A stretch of 64,000 nucleotides of DNA from Scleromitrula shiraiana. Its lineage: Eukaryota; Ascomycota; Leotiomycetes; Helotiales; Sclerotiniaceae. The notes beneath the pieces are model-generated. The model saw nothing but the letters and a program-made list of their open reading frames with translations, did no database searches and had not been told where the DNA came from. Of this stretch, positions 50,064 through 63,684 are shown one piece after another; positions within the stretch are counted from its first letter, which is position 1; each line of letters opens with the position of its first letter. The position numbers were made by a program, and so were the translations under genes. Location of the stretch: contig JABELC010000008.1 in assembly GCA_028455995.1 (NCBI GenBank), forward strand, positions 124,001 to 188,000. The letters are read 5' to 3'.

Positions 50064-53000
50064 GATTTGTTTTGGTTGGTAGTGATTTAATTGATTTTCT
50101 CCTTAGTTTTGCTACCCTATTCGCATAAAGAATTACCCGTTTGTTCTTCTCGAATATGTTGTGTTTCAAGTAGTGTGTATTATTTTAACCGGTATGGATG
50201 GAGAACGAGGATGATGTTATTGTCAATGATTGTTGTCGAATGAAGAGCTATCCAGGTTCGAGAATAATTAATCATGATTTTGGGAAATCTAATAGGATGA
50301 TCCATATTTTCACGTGTAGATCTAAACCTTAAATAATTCTAAAGTGTGGGGTATATTGAATCCTAAAGTTTAAGGCAAATACGGAAGTATAGATAAGAGA
50401 TTGATAAGAGCCTTGAACATCCTCAAGATATCCTTAAGACATCCATCCATCCATCCATCTATATGGCAGAATTTGTACTCAAAATATCTCACCGCTTTTA
50501 TATTTCCCCTTTTGCATCGCCTCCATCGCCTTCATCGCTTTCATCGCCTCCATTCACTCCATCCACTCCATCGCTTTCATCGCCTCCATTCACTCCATCA
50601 ACTCCATCCCTCCATCCCCTCTATCCCCTCCATCCATCAAGTGAATTAAGTCAAGTCATTTGAGCACTAACAAACTCAATTTTATGATTCGTCAAACTCT
50701 CCCCCTTTTATTATTATCTATCTCTATCTCTATCTCTATCTTTATCTCTATTCTATTCTGTTCCTGACCTGAATTGAATACGATAAAAGTATATCTTCTA
50801 AATCTCCGAATTTATTCACCTATCGTATCACATTCGGAGTATCGGGTTGTATGAAGCTTTACTATATTCATCAATGACTACATATATCATACATCATATA
50901 CTCCCTGGTGATATAAGTTAATATATTATATATACTTACTGCTGCATGTATATCATTCAGTATGGAAGGAAGTATAGTTATACTACTACTTTACTTTTTG
51001 ATATTCAATGGATAGATGGATGAATGGATAGATGTTAACTTAAGATGTTTGCTGATATACCTCGTACTCACTCATACATACATACTCATATACAACACAA
51101 TACAACACAACACAACATAACACAACACAACATAACACAACACAACAGAAACAGAATATTTTGGCTTGGCAAGGGAAGGAAGAGAAAGGAACGTCAATTG
51201 AATAGGGAAATGGGGCCGATTGAGATTGATTAATTGATATGGAAGTTTCAAACCAAAAAAGTAAAGGGCCGATCAATACGTATTATATCATCATCATTAT
51301 CATTATCATTATCATTATCGTTATCATATTATATCAGATCATTTTATACTTACTATACGTTAGTTCGTTGGGTAAGCTGGTACGAAATAATTCAATTCAA
51401 TTCAATCCGGTCTATTTGTAGAACTATGTATTACAAACCCCTCTCTTATATATATACCATTGGTATACAGATGATTATTTCCAATGATATTTTCGTCGCC
51501 AGGTTCGTACATACATATTGTACAATATATCGTACAACATACCAAACCTCTTTCCATCAATCCATTCATCAATCTATCCATCAATCCATCAATCCCATTA
51601 AAGTTAGAAAAAGGGATTCATCCTCCATCTAATATATTTCCAAGTTTCAAGAAGAAAAAAGAAAAAACAACAAAACAAAAAAACAAAAAAATTCAAAGAT
51701 CTCATTTAATCTTCTTGGGGTCCTATCTTTTATCCTATCCTATCCTATCCTATCCTATCCTATCCTTTCCTGTTCTATTCGCCACCGCTGGATAAGATCT
51801 AGAACTATGTGCATACCCCCAAAAAAATAAGGCCGAGAATTCGTCCGTTTTGCTGTTGCTGCAATTTCATGCCTTTTTTCTCGTTACATATTCATTTAAT
51901 TTTTTTTTTCTTTTCTATTTTGCGGCCCCATTAATCTTTTTGGTGAGAAGTTAAGTTAAGTTAAGTTAAGTTAAGTGAAGTGAAGTGTTAAGGGGAAGGG
52001 AACGGCCCATGGGGTTTGTTTGTCTTGTCTTGTCTTGTCTTGTCTTGTCTTGTCATGGGTTTCAGGGTTGCGGCTTCAATTTGTGGTTATGAATTATACT
52101 AGATTGTGATGTTGTTTTTTTATATTGAATGCACTGAATGAATGCACTTGATGATGCACTTTTTGATGCACTTTTTGATGCACTTTATGATGATGCACTT
52201 TATGATGCATTTGTCTCGTCTGTCTGCATTGGTATGTGTCTACAGTGGTAGTGCTTCTCGGTATAATATATCGGTACATAAATGATGCCGAGGGAGGGAT
52301 GTTGGAATAGTATATCCACATTTTGGATCTTCATGTTCATGTTCTTGTTCATGTTCACGAATTGAAGAATCTATCTATCTTTTCCTTAGATTCGTTGCAC
52401 GGCTGTGTCTTGAAGATATACGTATATATATATATATATATACCACCTTATATATACATATATATCAGTAATAGATAACTAGCCGAATGAATCCCATGGT
52501 GTGTAGTATATCCAACCTCGTATCCACTCTTTTCCCTCTCCGATCACAGAGGATGAATGGATACCAAAAATAGTCGCATATATGCTATACTGTATCCCAT
52601 TCCTATCGTATATCCTTCGGATCACTATACTCGTATTTGGTGATCGTTTGTTATGTCATGTCATGTCGAGTTTCTTTCTTTCTATTTATCTATTTATCTA
52701 TGCATGTCGTGTTGCTGAAACGAAAGATTAAATTATACATCTAATCGTGGATAGTTTGTTTGTTTGTTTGTTTGTTCAACTACCTATCTATATATAGGGA
52801 GGGAAATCTAGAAAGCAGTTCCTGTCGTGCTGGCACTTATAGCCTGATAGATAGATAGATAAATTCCTAGCTAGATATTACCACAAGAAAGTATGTATGT
52901 ATGTATGTATATATGTATGTAGAGCATATATGTGATTTACCGGTATTGATCAATTCATATACATACCATACCATACATACCATCCATACACACCATCCAT

Positions 53001-54746
53001 ACACACCATCCATACAAACCATCCCATCCCATCCCATACCATACATAGCTATCACCCCCAACACAATAACATCCATCTCCCCTCCAACATCCAACTTCCA
53101 AATCGCACCCACGCATCTCCCCCCCTCTCCCCCAAGCGAACAAGCGAACAAACAAACAAACAAACAAACAGTTACTAACCCACCCCATGAATATCCCTAC
53201 TACCGATCCTCATGAATTATGAAATACCTTATTTACGAGCGACTGGATCGAATCGGATCGGATTGGATTGGATTGCATTGCATTTATGTTATCTGAAGAA
53301 GAAGGAGGAGGAGAAGGAGGAGGAGAAGGGGGAAGGGGGTATAGGGGGTATAGGGGGTATAGTAATATTAGATTAAAATAGTAATTATTATAGAGTTCTA
53401 TGGTGATGGGTGGGGAAGTATGTTGATATCATATGGGATGGGATGGGATGGGATGGTTTGTGGTGTGGGTTTGTGGTATGGGGAGAGAGAGGGATTATGT
53501 TCTTTCTTTGTTTTCCTTTTATATCTCGGCTCTATTTTGCTCTACTCTACTCTATTCTACTCTATTACCCTGCCTGTCGGATTTGTGTGCCTTGACTTGC
53601 CTTGACTTGACTTAGTTTGGTTTGGGTGACTTGGCTTGGTTTGGGTTGGGTAACTAACTATCTATCTGTGAACTTAGAACGTATGTATATATGTATATAT
53701 ATATATGATAACAAAGCCAGCCTCATCGCTCATGTCCCCCTCCTCCATCCATCCTCCACCATCCTCCATCCATCAACCACACCCATCCATCCATCCATCC
53801 ATGATTCTTCCCAAACAAATACCATTCATAGTTATTATCTGCCCGAGATGTGATGGAATAGAATAGAATGGAATAGAATGGAATAGAATGGGATGGAATG
53901 TCTTGATTTGATTTTATGTGTATATTTCATCACCATCATCAACATCAATATTAACATCACCATATAAAACTCCAACATCACACACACGAGTACAGGTAGG
54001 ATATATAACCTAACCATTGGCATTTAAAGGGTAAAGGGTATAATGATGATCTCGATGTTTATTGATGCTAGCTAGTGTAGTGTAGTATAGTATAGTGTAG
54101 TATAGTATAGTGTAGTGGAAAATCAATCGTCGTGATGTAGAGAGTATTATGTATTATATATCTTATCTTATATTATCTTATATTATATCATATTATCCTC
54201 GGTAATTAATGGAAATAAAGTAAAGAAATAAAGTATACGTCAAAGAGGCGATTATCGTACCTCGGAGGTTGGGGACTAGGTATTGAATGAATGGATGAAT
54301 GGGGTTATTCTCCATGTTTTGTCAATATATATATATATCGTGGGCGTTCGTTCGTCCTCCATGATATGAGATGAGATGAGATGATTCTATCTACAGCGCG
54401 AGGTTCCGCTCTACGTCAAATTTCATACTTGGGTATTGTTATTGTTATTATTATTATTTTATTTGATTTTATTTTATTCATCGCTCGCTTTAGGGTCTGG
54501 GCTACGGAGACTACGGAGACTACGGAGGTTATGGAGGCTATGGAGGCGAGGCGAGGCGGAAAGAGAAGAGAAGAAAAGAAGAAAAGGAAATAGAAGAAAA
54601 GAGAAGAGAAGAAAAGGAAATAGAGGCGAAGAGAAGAAAAAAGTACTTATGAAAAGACTTTACCCGACGATAGAATAGCTTACCTAGAATAGCTTACCTA
54701 GAACAGCGAACCCAAGATAAGATAGAATAGAACAAGAAAGAAAGAT

Positions 54747-54780
<34 letters not shown>

Positions 54781-57677
54781 AACAAGCACATGAAGAAAAG
54801 AAGAAATACTCCACTCCATATATTCTCCATATATTCTCCATAAAGAGGCCGAATGTCATAGTAGAGAAATTTGTGGGTTTTCTAGTTTTAGGCTTGGGTT
54901 GGGGATTTCATCGTGTATGTGGGTGGGTATGTGGGTGAGTGGGTGGGTGAGCGGGCGGGCGGGTTTCGGTACATTGTTTTGTGTGTGTTGTGTGTGTTTT
55001 GTTGTGTTGTTAGTTTGTATGTATGTATGTATGTATGTATGTATGGTGGGAGTTTTGGTTGATCTTTGGGGTATGTGTGTGGGTGGGTGGGTGGGTATTT
55101 GGGGTTTGGGGGTGAAAGAGAGGGAGAAGAGAGGGGGAAGAGAAGGGGATGGGATGGATGGGATGGGATGGGATTGAGTGTATGGTATGGTATGAATGTA
55201 TGGTATGGTATAAATGTATGGTATGGTATAAATATATGGTATAGATTTATGGGAGAAGTATATAAGAAAAGTGAAGAAGGAGATGGTATCGATACATAAG
55301 ATAAGATGGGATATAGGATAGGATGAATAATGAAATAGAATGAGTGATGGAGAAAAGAAAGAAAGTAACTTATAAGTAATTGGGCCGAATAGACGGAGAA
55401 ATATAAGATTATACTTAGCTTTTTAGGTAGTAGATTTGCAATTTTTGACTCTTAAGATGGATACTTGTAGATGATGTGATGTTTGAAGTATATAAGTATG
55501 TATGTAATGGAGAAAGAATGATATAATAGAATTAAATCTATCAAATTGAATTGAATTGAATTGAATTGAATGAATCTTTAATAATACCCGTCCGTGTAGA
55601 ACCTTGGAATTGGAAATGGTCTATTTCGATAGATAGATAGATAGATAGATAGATATATATATATATATAGATATATATTTTGCCGTTGAGGATGATGTTA
55701 TGCATATAGCCAGTTATAGATATATAATAGATACATGAAATAAATAATAAGCATGAACGGTACCTATTGAAATGCAACATCGAGGCAAAATACTGTACCT
55801 AGATACTGTGTTGTAGTAAGAAAGAGAGAGAAAAACCCGAAATACTTATTTAATTGATATCATTTCCATCCCCATCCCCATCCCCATCCATCTCCATATC
55901 TATCTATATCTATAACCCTCTCTATTCATCTCCATATCCATATCTATATCCTTCTCCATTCATCTCCATATATCTCCACTTCCAAGAAGTAACTAACCCC
56001 CAACTTCTTGTAATTTTTATATTGATCTAACCCTTGGAAATCTTCCACGTTCTAGAGCTCTTCCCCGTCATTCACTCATACTTGGATTGTTCTATGCGCG
56101 GCCATATTACTAGTATATACTAGTATACTTATGTTTTCTTCCTCTAGTCTATAGCATTTTATATTTTTCCGGAAAGGGAAATAAAATAATTTATAATTTA
56201 TTAATTTATTTAATTATCTTATTTTATTGTGGATTGATTTTGATTCGTCGGATTTAAAACTTATCTATGTTTGATCGACTACGGTATTCGATTCGACTTG
56301 AGTTGGAAAGATATAATTTCGATACGATTGGATGAGATTGAATTGGATTGGATTACTCGTATAAAGTCGAGTATAGAGTGAAAGGGAAAGGGAATGAGAA
56401 AGGAAGGGAAAGGAAAAGGAAAGGAAAGGGGAAGAAAGAAAAAGAAAGAGGAAGAAATACAATATTTAAAAAAAACCGTTTGAATATACAATATAATACA
56501 ATATAATACATTGAAATATATTATTTTAATATATTGTGGTTTTATTTATCAAATCCATCAGATTAAATTAATTTATTAATCTATCAATCAATTAATCTAT
56601 CTATCTGTTTATTTTGACATTTTTATTATTATTACTCTATGAACTACGAATTATGAATTATGAATTACGAATTATGAACTACAAACCTTTAAACCTTTAA
56701 ACCTTTAAATCATCTAAAAGACTTTACACTATACAATTAGTTCTATACCTCCCGCAACTTTACTTAGTTTACTTTATTTTATTCTACGCTACTCTATTAC
56801 TCTATATTATTACTCTACAACTCACTCTACGCTATTCTACTCTACTCTACTCTACTCTACTTTTATTATTAAAACTGATTATTTATTACTTATTATTTTA
56901 CTCTACATCAATTATTCATTCATCTATTCATTCTATCAAATTCATATTCAAATTATCAATCATACAATCATACAATCATATAAATATACAAATATACAAA
57001 TATACAACACAATAATAATCTTCTTAACTTTTTTCGGAATCATTTATTTTATTATTAACTCTCCGACTCGTTTGAATTATTCCCCAACCCCAAAACCCTA
57101 CTACTTTATTTTTGTACCGGTCCGATTTGTATACATCCTTCCCTCCCTCATCGCATTATTACAATACATCTTACATACCTTACCTTACCTTACTTACCTC
57201 ACCTCACCTCACCTCACTTCACCTCACCTCACCTTACCTTACCTCACCTCATACCAAATATCCTAACCAACCTCGAAAATTATCAAAAGAAACCACCCCT
57301 CATGAAATTATTATAATTTCATTCTCAAAGAATTTTCAAAAAATTTATCATTCTTACTTACCATTCTTTTGCGATCCATTTTATATTTTATATGGAATTA
57401 ATAATTCATACTTTCATTTCGTTGCAACGCGTTGAAATGCATGAGGTTCAATCGTGCGATAACGTTTCCATAACTTTATTATTCTCATCTTGCGCAACCT
57501 GAATGAATCATAGAGAAAGACGAGATTCTCAATTAATTCATCCACTCGAATCTTCTATACTACCTCATCCTTCCTCCTCCTCCTCCTCCTCATCATCATC
57601 ATCATCCTATTCCATTATCGAACTTATCAATTAATATTTTCTTCATATGAAGACTTTATCGTCATTCAGATATTGAT
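50064..57677. other. 7.6-kb region with no recognisable gene, rich in microsatellites
   Basis: Base composition is normal but no open frame has a convincing protein. Instead there are many short tandem tracts: CATCGCCTC/CATTCACTC (50515-50640), ACACA (51090-51147), TATCAT (51285-51325), TATCC (51731-51766), TTAAG (51951-51975), TTGTC (52021-52052), GATGCACTTT (52140-52205), CATACCATCC (52965-53040), AAAC (53145-53170), GATGG (53435-53457), TAGTG (54074-54118), TATG (55015-55045), GATAGA (55630-55655) and CTCAC (57180-57250). It is long for a fungal intergenic space; long non-coding RNA or complex promoters are possible. Confidence 0.6.
54748..54778 (+). repeat. 31-base poly(A) tract
   Basis: An uninterrupted run of 31 A, preceded by purine-rich GAAAAG/GAAGAG sequence from about 54560. 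It could be a retroposon tail or simple slippage. No upstream LINE-like frame was seen. Confidence 0.9.
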
Positions 57678-57809
57678 ATGCTTTATAAATTACGCCTACC
57701 ACCTCCTCCTCGAACTCTGCGATTGAATGGCATAAAGGCCAAACGTAGAGTAACATGGAACCACTTCATCTTACTGAGTTCGCATCAGAGCGATACTTTA
57801 GTAAATTAA
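57678..57809 (+). promoter_or_regulatory. Overlapping uORF at the F-box gene start
   Basis: An ATG at 57678 opens a 43-codon frame (MLYKLRLPPPPRTLRLNGIK...) that ends at TAA 57807-57809. It overlaps the start of the main ORF (57755) out of frame. If transcribed, it would limit initiation at 57755. Alternatively it is a 5' coding exon joined by an intron I could not define. Confidence 0.4.
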
Positions 57810-59631
57810 GACAAAATGAAAATAATAATAATAATGGTGGAGAAAATGGAAATGGAAATGGAAATGGGAATGGGAATGGGAATGGAATCGGGAATGGAAT
57901 CGGAAATTCAAATACACAAATCGGTCCTTTTACGGCGGTCACTTCACAATTATTACAATCATCACCATTAGAAGGTCCAACGTTCAATTTACCATCACGT
58001 CAAAGAAATGCGAATTCTAATCATGATAATTTGGTTCTACGACCAAGTGATCAAAGGAAACGTTCTTTAGGACACGACCTTACTTCCTTAAGAACACAAC
58101 GTCGACCAAGTTTTACGGGTTCATTTGGTAGTTTAAGATCAAAAGTTACTGTTATACATAAGGCTCCTTCAATCGTTGAATCAGTTCAAGAAGATATTGT
58201 TGAAGAAAAGATTGAGCGAAGAGTGTAAGTTGAGGAATGTTATTCTCCTTTCCTTATTGCCCATTTCCCTTCACTTCTTTCATAACTCTATTCATGAATG
58301 AAAACATTATACTAATTATATTTAGTCTTACTTTATGTGATTTGTTTTTATCATTACCAAATGAATTACAAGCTCAAATCATTTCACCATTACCAATACA
58401 TACAATACTCGATTTACGATTGGTATCAAGGTCTTTTCATACTTTGGTTTCATTAAATGAAGCTCCTATCGCTCGATATCATGCTACACATACACTTCCT
58501 GCATATACCTTACGATTATATCCTTTACCAAGTCCATCCAAATTAAATTTACATTATCTTGGTGGAATATGGCATCGATTACATGTGGCTTCCAAATTAT
58601 CAATGATGATATCATTACAAGCACAAAAAGAGATATTTCTAAGGACGAGTGAAATACAAAAGGCGGAATTTGAACCACAATTTAATCGAATGCGTCAAAG
58701 ATTAATACCATTAGTTTTTACCATCTTTCATTTCTTCGAAACTTATCGAAATTTATACGCTGAACATCTTGCAGCACGTGGTCCTCCATTATCTCGATTA
58801 CCATATACATTAAATCCTTTCGAATGTCATGTTATGTCAATATATGACGATCGAACTTTACTTCACGTTCATCAGGTTTTTCCATTAGTTATGTCATCAT
58901 TTTCGAGAAGATTAAGACCGCCATCTTATGTTGGAAGAGTTGAAAGATCAATTAGAGGATATTTAAAAGATCGACCTCCGGATGAAGTTTATGCAACCAT
59001 TCTCACAGTTGGTGGATTAAGACAAGCCCAAAGATTTTGGGAAACAAAAGGTTATAATGCTAGAAGAGCAGCTGTGGATGTTTGGTATGGATTTCTTCAA
59101 AGTAGTCGAGCACCCGTTGTGGAGGTGGCACCAAAATCAAAAATGTCAAGGATAACTCATTTGGGGAGGAAGAAACATCATCCTCATCCAGTATCGGAAC
59201 CTCACTTTTCGGATATTTTAGGTGGCGGAAATCATGATTCTATGAGTTGTAATGAATGGTTTTGTGTAAAACCTAATTGTTTACCTCGTCAGAGGAATCT
59301 TTCCTCTACTAATGCCAATACTTCCATTGTTTTTCATACTTCTCTATCGGCGGGTCCACCGATGAGCCCTCTTAGTCGCGATCAGTTAAGGTTGTTGATG
59401 GCGGATATACCGGATTTACATGATATTTGGGCGAAGACGGCGGAGGCTCTTATACTGGAGAGGGGTATTGTGGATCATCCGACGAAGATTAAGAAGAATA
59501 GTCATGTTTTATTGGATCTTATTAAAGAGGATGGGAGGGTGGAATTGGATGAATGGAGTTCGGGGAGGGTGAGTGGTGGGGAGATGGAAGAGGGAACGGT
59601 TGGGGGTGAAGAGGGGGCGGTTTCGGATTGA
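57755..59631 (+). CDS. F-box protein (2 exons)
   Basis: Exons 57755-58224 and 58326-59631 give 591 residues. The intron has a GTAAGT donor, a TACTAAT branch site and a TTTAG acceptor, and splits a Val codon. The N-terminal 156 residues are low-complexity, with a GNGNGNGNGNGIGNGIGN repeat (about residues 30-49) from a GGAAAT-type microsatellite, then Ser/Arg-rich sequence. Exon 2 opens with an F-box: LSLPNELQAQIISPLPIHT then ILDLRLVSRSFHTLV (about residues 165-200). F-boxes bind Skp1 and bring substrates to SCF ubiquitin ligases. The rest is helical without a repeat domain (no WD40 or LRR), so the target is unknown. The C-terminus is acidic and Gly-rich. An in-frame TAG just upstream makes 57755 the first ATG in this frame, unless a 5' exon exists. 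Confidence 0.82.
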
Positions 59632-61142
59632 GGAGTTGAGATTTTTTCTCTTTGGAGACGGGATTTTTTAATTAATATTGATGTTGATATTGATGTTGAT
59701 GTTGATGTTGATGTTGATGTTGATGTTGATGTCCATGTTGGTTGAATAGATGTGTGGATGGGATAAATGAATAGAGTTCATTTATAAATCAATCATATCG
59801 ACTGAATCAACCAACAATCCAATCCAATCCAATCAATCAATCAATTAATCAACTTGTCCTCGACATGAAATGATATAAAAAGTCGAGTCAAGTCAAGTTA
59901 ATTCGAACAACACGAATCGAATCGAATCGATGGATGAGATGGATGAAAGGAAATGAAAGGAAATGAAAAAACACCGAAATAACAACATGGAATGTAATGG
60001 AATGGAACGGAACGGCGCGGCGAGCATTTGTGGCGTTTTCTTTTCCTTCGTGTTAGTTTGGCGATTTGGAAGGGTTGGATAGATGGATGGATGGATGAAT
60101 GGATGGATGGATGGATGGATGGATGGAGGCGTTTCATTTATGTGGAGTTTTATCTTTATGTTTATGTTTATGTTTATCTTTTTATTTCTGTTTTGGGATT
60201 GGGATGAGTTTGGGATGAGTTTGGGATGGGATGAGTTTGGGATGAGGTTGGGATGAGATTGCGTGTATGGTGTTGGGGTGTTTTGTTTGTGTTTGTGTGT
60301 TTTGTATGTACGGTGTACGGTGTACGGGATATTAGTGGGTTTGCTTTGGTTTGGAAGTGGATGGATGGTCGATGGATGGGTGATTTGATGGATAAATGAA
60401 TCAATATTGGGTATACCTACCTACCTACCAACTGCCTGGCTGGTAGATGCATAGATGCATAGATAGATAGATAGATGGTATGATTATATTATATTATGGT
60501 ATGAATGGTATGAATGGTATGGTATGAATGGTATGGTATGAATGGACAGAGACGAGAAGATTTTTCTTATGTTCTTATGGGATGTTTATATGGGATGGAT
60601 GAATGGATGGATGGATGGATGAGTGGTTTTTGATTGTGATAGTTATAGTGATTGCGTGTGTGTTGACAGTGAATGGGTGAATGGGTGAATGGGTGTTTGT
60701 ATATGTTGATTTATTGGTAATGGTTGTAGTTAGATAGTTAGTTAGTTGAGTTGGATTGAATTGAATTGAATTGGACTGGGGTGGGCTGGCGTGGGCTGGG
60801 GTGATATGAAAGGGTGATATGGAGGAGAGAGAGGAACTAGGATAGGATAGGATAGGATAGGATAGGAGAGGATAGGAATAAGAAGTAGATAATTAAAATT
60901 TTTATTTATATACTAGAGAGTTGAAAGTTGAAAGTTGAAAGTTGAAAGTTGAAGTTTTTCTGGTGCATTATGATTATGATGCTAGTGGATGGGTTTTTTT
61001 TATTTATTGTGATATGAGTTGTTTGTTTGGTTTGTTTGTTTGTTGTGTTGTGATTAGATGTGATTTGATGTTTAGATGTAGATAGATAATTTGAAGGAGG
61101 CAACTTGAAGTAGGTGGTTAGTTTAATGATAGTTTAGTTTAA
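59632..61142. other. Intergenic, microsatellite-rich
   Basis: No gene recognised. Tandem tracts include TGATGT (59680-59735), AATCA/AATCC (59815-59850), GGAT (60080-60127), GGGATGAGTTT units (60195-60250), GAATGGTAT (60500-60545), TAGGA (60838-60880) and GTTGAAA (60918-60953). Open frames here are products of the repeats. Confidence 0.6.
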
Positions 61143-61164
61143 TTTAATTTATCTTTTATTTATA

Positions 61165-61645
61165 TATTTTTGATATTTTATATATTTTATATATTTTATA
61201 TATTTTATATATTTATATATTTTAGATATTTTAGATATTTTAGATATTTTAGATATTTTAGATATTTTAGATATTTTAGATATTTTAGATATTAGATATT
61301 TTAGATATTTTAGATATTTTAGATATTTTAGATATTTTAGATATTTTAGATATTTTAGATATTTTAGATATTTTAGATATTTTAGATATTTTAGATATTT
61401 TAGATATTTTAGATATTTAGATATTTTAGATATTTAGATATTTTAGATATTTTAGATATTTTAGATATTTTAGATATTTTAGATATTTTAGATATTTTAG
61501 ATATTTTAGATATTTTAGATATTTTAGATATTATGATTTTAGATATTTTAGATATTTTAGATATTTTAGATATTTTAGATATTTTAGATATTTTAGATAT
61601 TTAATATTTTAGATATTTTAGATATTTTAGATATTTTAGATATTT
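61165..61645. repeat. (TTTTAGATA)n 9-bp satellite-like tract, about 480 bp
   Basis: Roughly fifty nearly identical 9-base units, with a TTTTATATA variant at both edges and a few 4-base or 1-base losses. It is the longest tandem tract outside the AT-rich block. Confidence 0.95.
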
Positions 61646-61831
61646 TATATATTATATTGATATTTTATATATATTTTTGATATTTCTTATTTCTTATTTC
61701 TTATTTCTTATTTCTTATTTCTTATAGATCTAGCTTGTGAATCATTGTACTCATTTAAAATTCATCTCTATTACGTTAACTTGAAATTGAATTGAAATAT
61801 TTTTTTACTTATTGATAAGATCTTATTTTGC

Positions 61832-61880
61832 TTCTTTTCTTTTCTTTTCTTTTCTTTTCTTTTCTTTTCTTTTCTTTTCT
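61832..61880. repeat. (TTTTC)n tract
   Basis: About ten uninterrupted CTTTT pentamers, preceded at 61690-61725 by a TTTCTTA heptamer run. Confidence 0.95.
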
Positions 61881-61965
61881 TTAACTACCAGTGAGATGAG
61901 AGGGTAACGATGAAGGAGAGGATAGACGGGTGTAGGGGGGGGGGAAGGGGGTGAGGATGAGAATG

Positions 61966-62055
61966 AGGAGAGGAGAGGAGAGGAGAGGAGAGGAGAGGAG
62001 AGGAGAGGAGAGGAGAGGAGAGGAGAGGAGAGGAGAGGAGAGGAGAGGAGAGGAG
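61966..62055. repeat. (AGGAG)n purine tract
   Basis: About eighteen AGGAG pentamers, a strictly purine strand that could form triplex DNA. The frame of Ser/Leu/Pro repeats on the - strand is an artefact of the repeat. Confidence 0.95.
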
Positions 62056-62890
62056 GATGGGTATGGGCATAGATGTTGAATGGTAGTGTTCTGAATTTAG
62101 ATGGGGGGGGAGGGGATGTGGATGTATATATAGATGATTATAAAAAGTAGAGAGGGCGGATTTAAAGAGGATTTTGAATCGATAAATGAATGATTTGATC
62201 TGGAGAGTATATTATATCATAATATAGAGTTAGGTTCTTCAAGCGGGCACTTAAGTATGGGTATATATATTCAAGGGGAGATAGAAGAAGAGAGGGTGAG
62301 ATAGGAGAAAAAAGGGCGTGGATGATATATGAAGTTTGGATTATTTAGTTGTTTGTGTGTATTTGCTTTTTGTTCTTTTAAGGTAAGATGGATGAGATGA
62401 GGGATGAGAGATGAGAGATATGGAAGTCTAGTTGATAGTCTTTATATGGAATTGATTGTGTGGATGGGAGCGAGTGTGTGATTTATATTTTAGTAGTTAA
62501 GAAGGATAAAATTAGATGGGATAGAATGAAATGATATAGAATAGGATAGGAGATGGATGAGAAAGAGGGAAAGAAAAGAAAGAGAGATTGGTGAGTGGTT
62601 TTTTGCTTGGTAGATATATAGATTGTGAGATGTGAAAGATTTCGATTCTAATTGATATATATCATTCGAGATCTAAGTTAAATTGATTGGATTGAAATGT
62701 AATATATCTTTGGAATGAAGAGCGGTTCAATGAGATTTTAGTCTCGTAGAAGGAGAGGGTGAGATGATTTGTTAAGAATCTACTCGGTTAAATTAAAATT
62801 GAAGCATGTACAAAATAAGCGAATTCGTACTGCTATTTAAGAGTTCAAATCCTTTACAAGACGAGAATTTGAAGATTGTATTTATAATAA
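62056..62890. other. Intergenic, no gene recognised
   Basis: Purine-rich on the + strand with GATGAGAG and GGATAGAA repeats. No open frame of note, and no RNA gene recognised. Confidence 0.55.
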
Positions 62891-63684
62891 GCGAAGCATT
62901 CGTTTTTTTATCTTTATATTAATTTTAATAATTTTATCAGTTTTAAGTTATTTTTAATAAAACGTAATTTTTAAAAATTACAAAAATAAAATTTATAAAT
63001 TATAAAGATTTAGATTTATACTATTATAATACTACGAATAAAGATTTTATTACTAGTAGTAAAAACAATCTATAGATTTTTAATTATTTAATATTTTAAA
63101 ATAATAATAACTTCAAGTTATAACTTGAAAAAATTATTTAAATATTAAATTTAAAAAAATATAATTATTAGATATTCATAAAAAATAAATAATCAAATAA
63201 AAAGATACTATAGATTTTTATTTAATATTAAAAATATTTAAAGAAACTTTTAAGAAAGAAATCGAAAAAATATTGTTAATAAAAATAAAAAATAAAAAAT
63301 AATTAAAATATATATTTATAATCGAAAAATTAATCGATATATTATTAAATTTAAATTATTAATTGATATTTTATAATAAATGCTTTTAAATTATATTTAA
63401 TTATATATAATTATAAAACAATTTATTTTTAATATTAAAAAACTTAAATTAAATTAATTTACACATTACTTTTCAAATATTAATATAAATTTTTATATAT
63501 TTATAAATTAAATTAATAAATATTCAAAATATAATAAAAAATATTATTAATATAATCTAATTAAATATTTTTATTCTAATACTAGTAGTACTAGTAGTAT
63601 TATTCAATTTATCTGAAAATAAATATATCTAAATAAAAAGAATCATTCTTTTAAATTAAAACTATATAAAATTTTCAAAATTTT
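62890..63684. repeat. Start of a second AT-rich RIP-like block
   Basis: Composition falls abruptly at about 62890-62910. There are no open frames, and ACTAGTAGTA palindrome-like runs occur at 63048-63062 and 63582-63602. No element motif could be read. Confidence 0.6.

Noticed and set aside
50401..50663. His/Leu/Arg and Ser/Pro repeat frames
   Set aside because: Products of the CATCGCCTC/CATTCACTC microsatellite, without any unique sequence.
52867..53215. Overlapping frames on both strands near 53 kb
   Set aside because: They consist of translated CATCC/ACACC and AAAC tandem repeats and have no splice-supported context.
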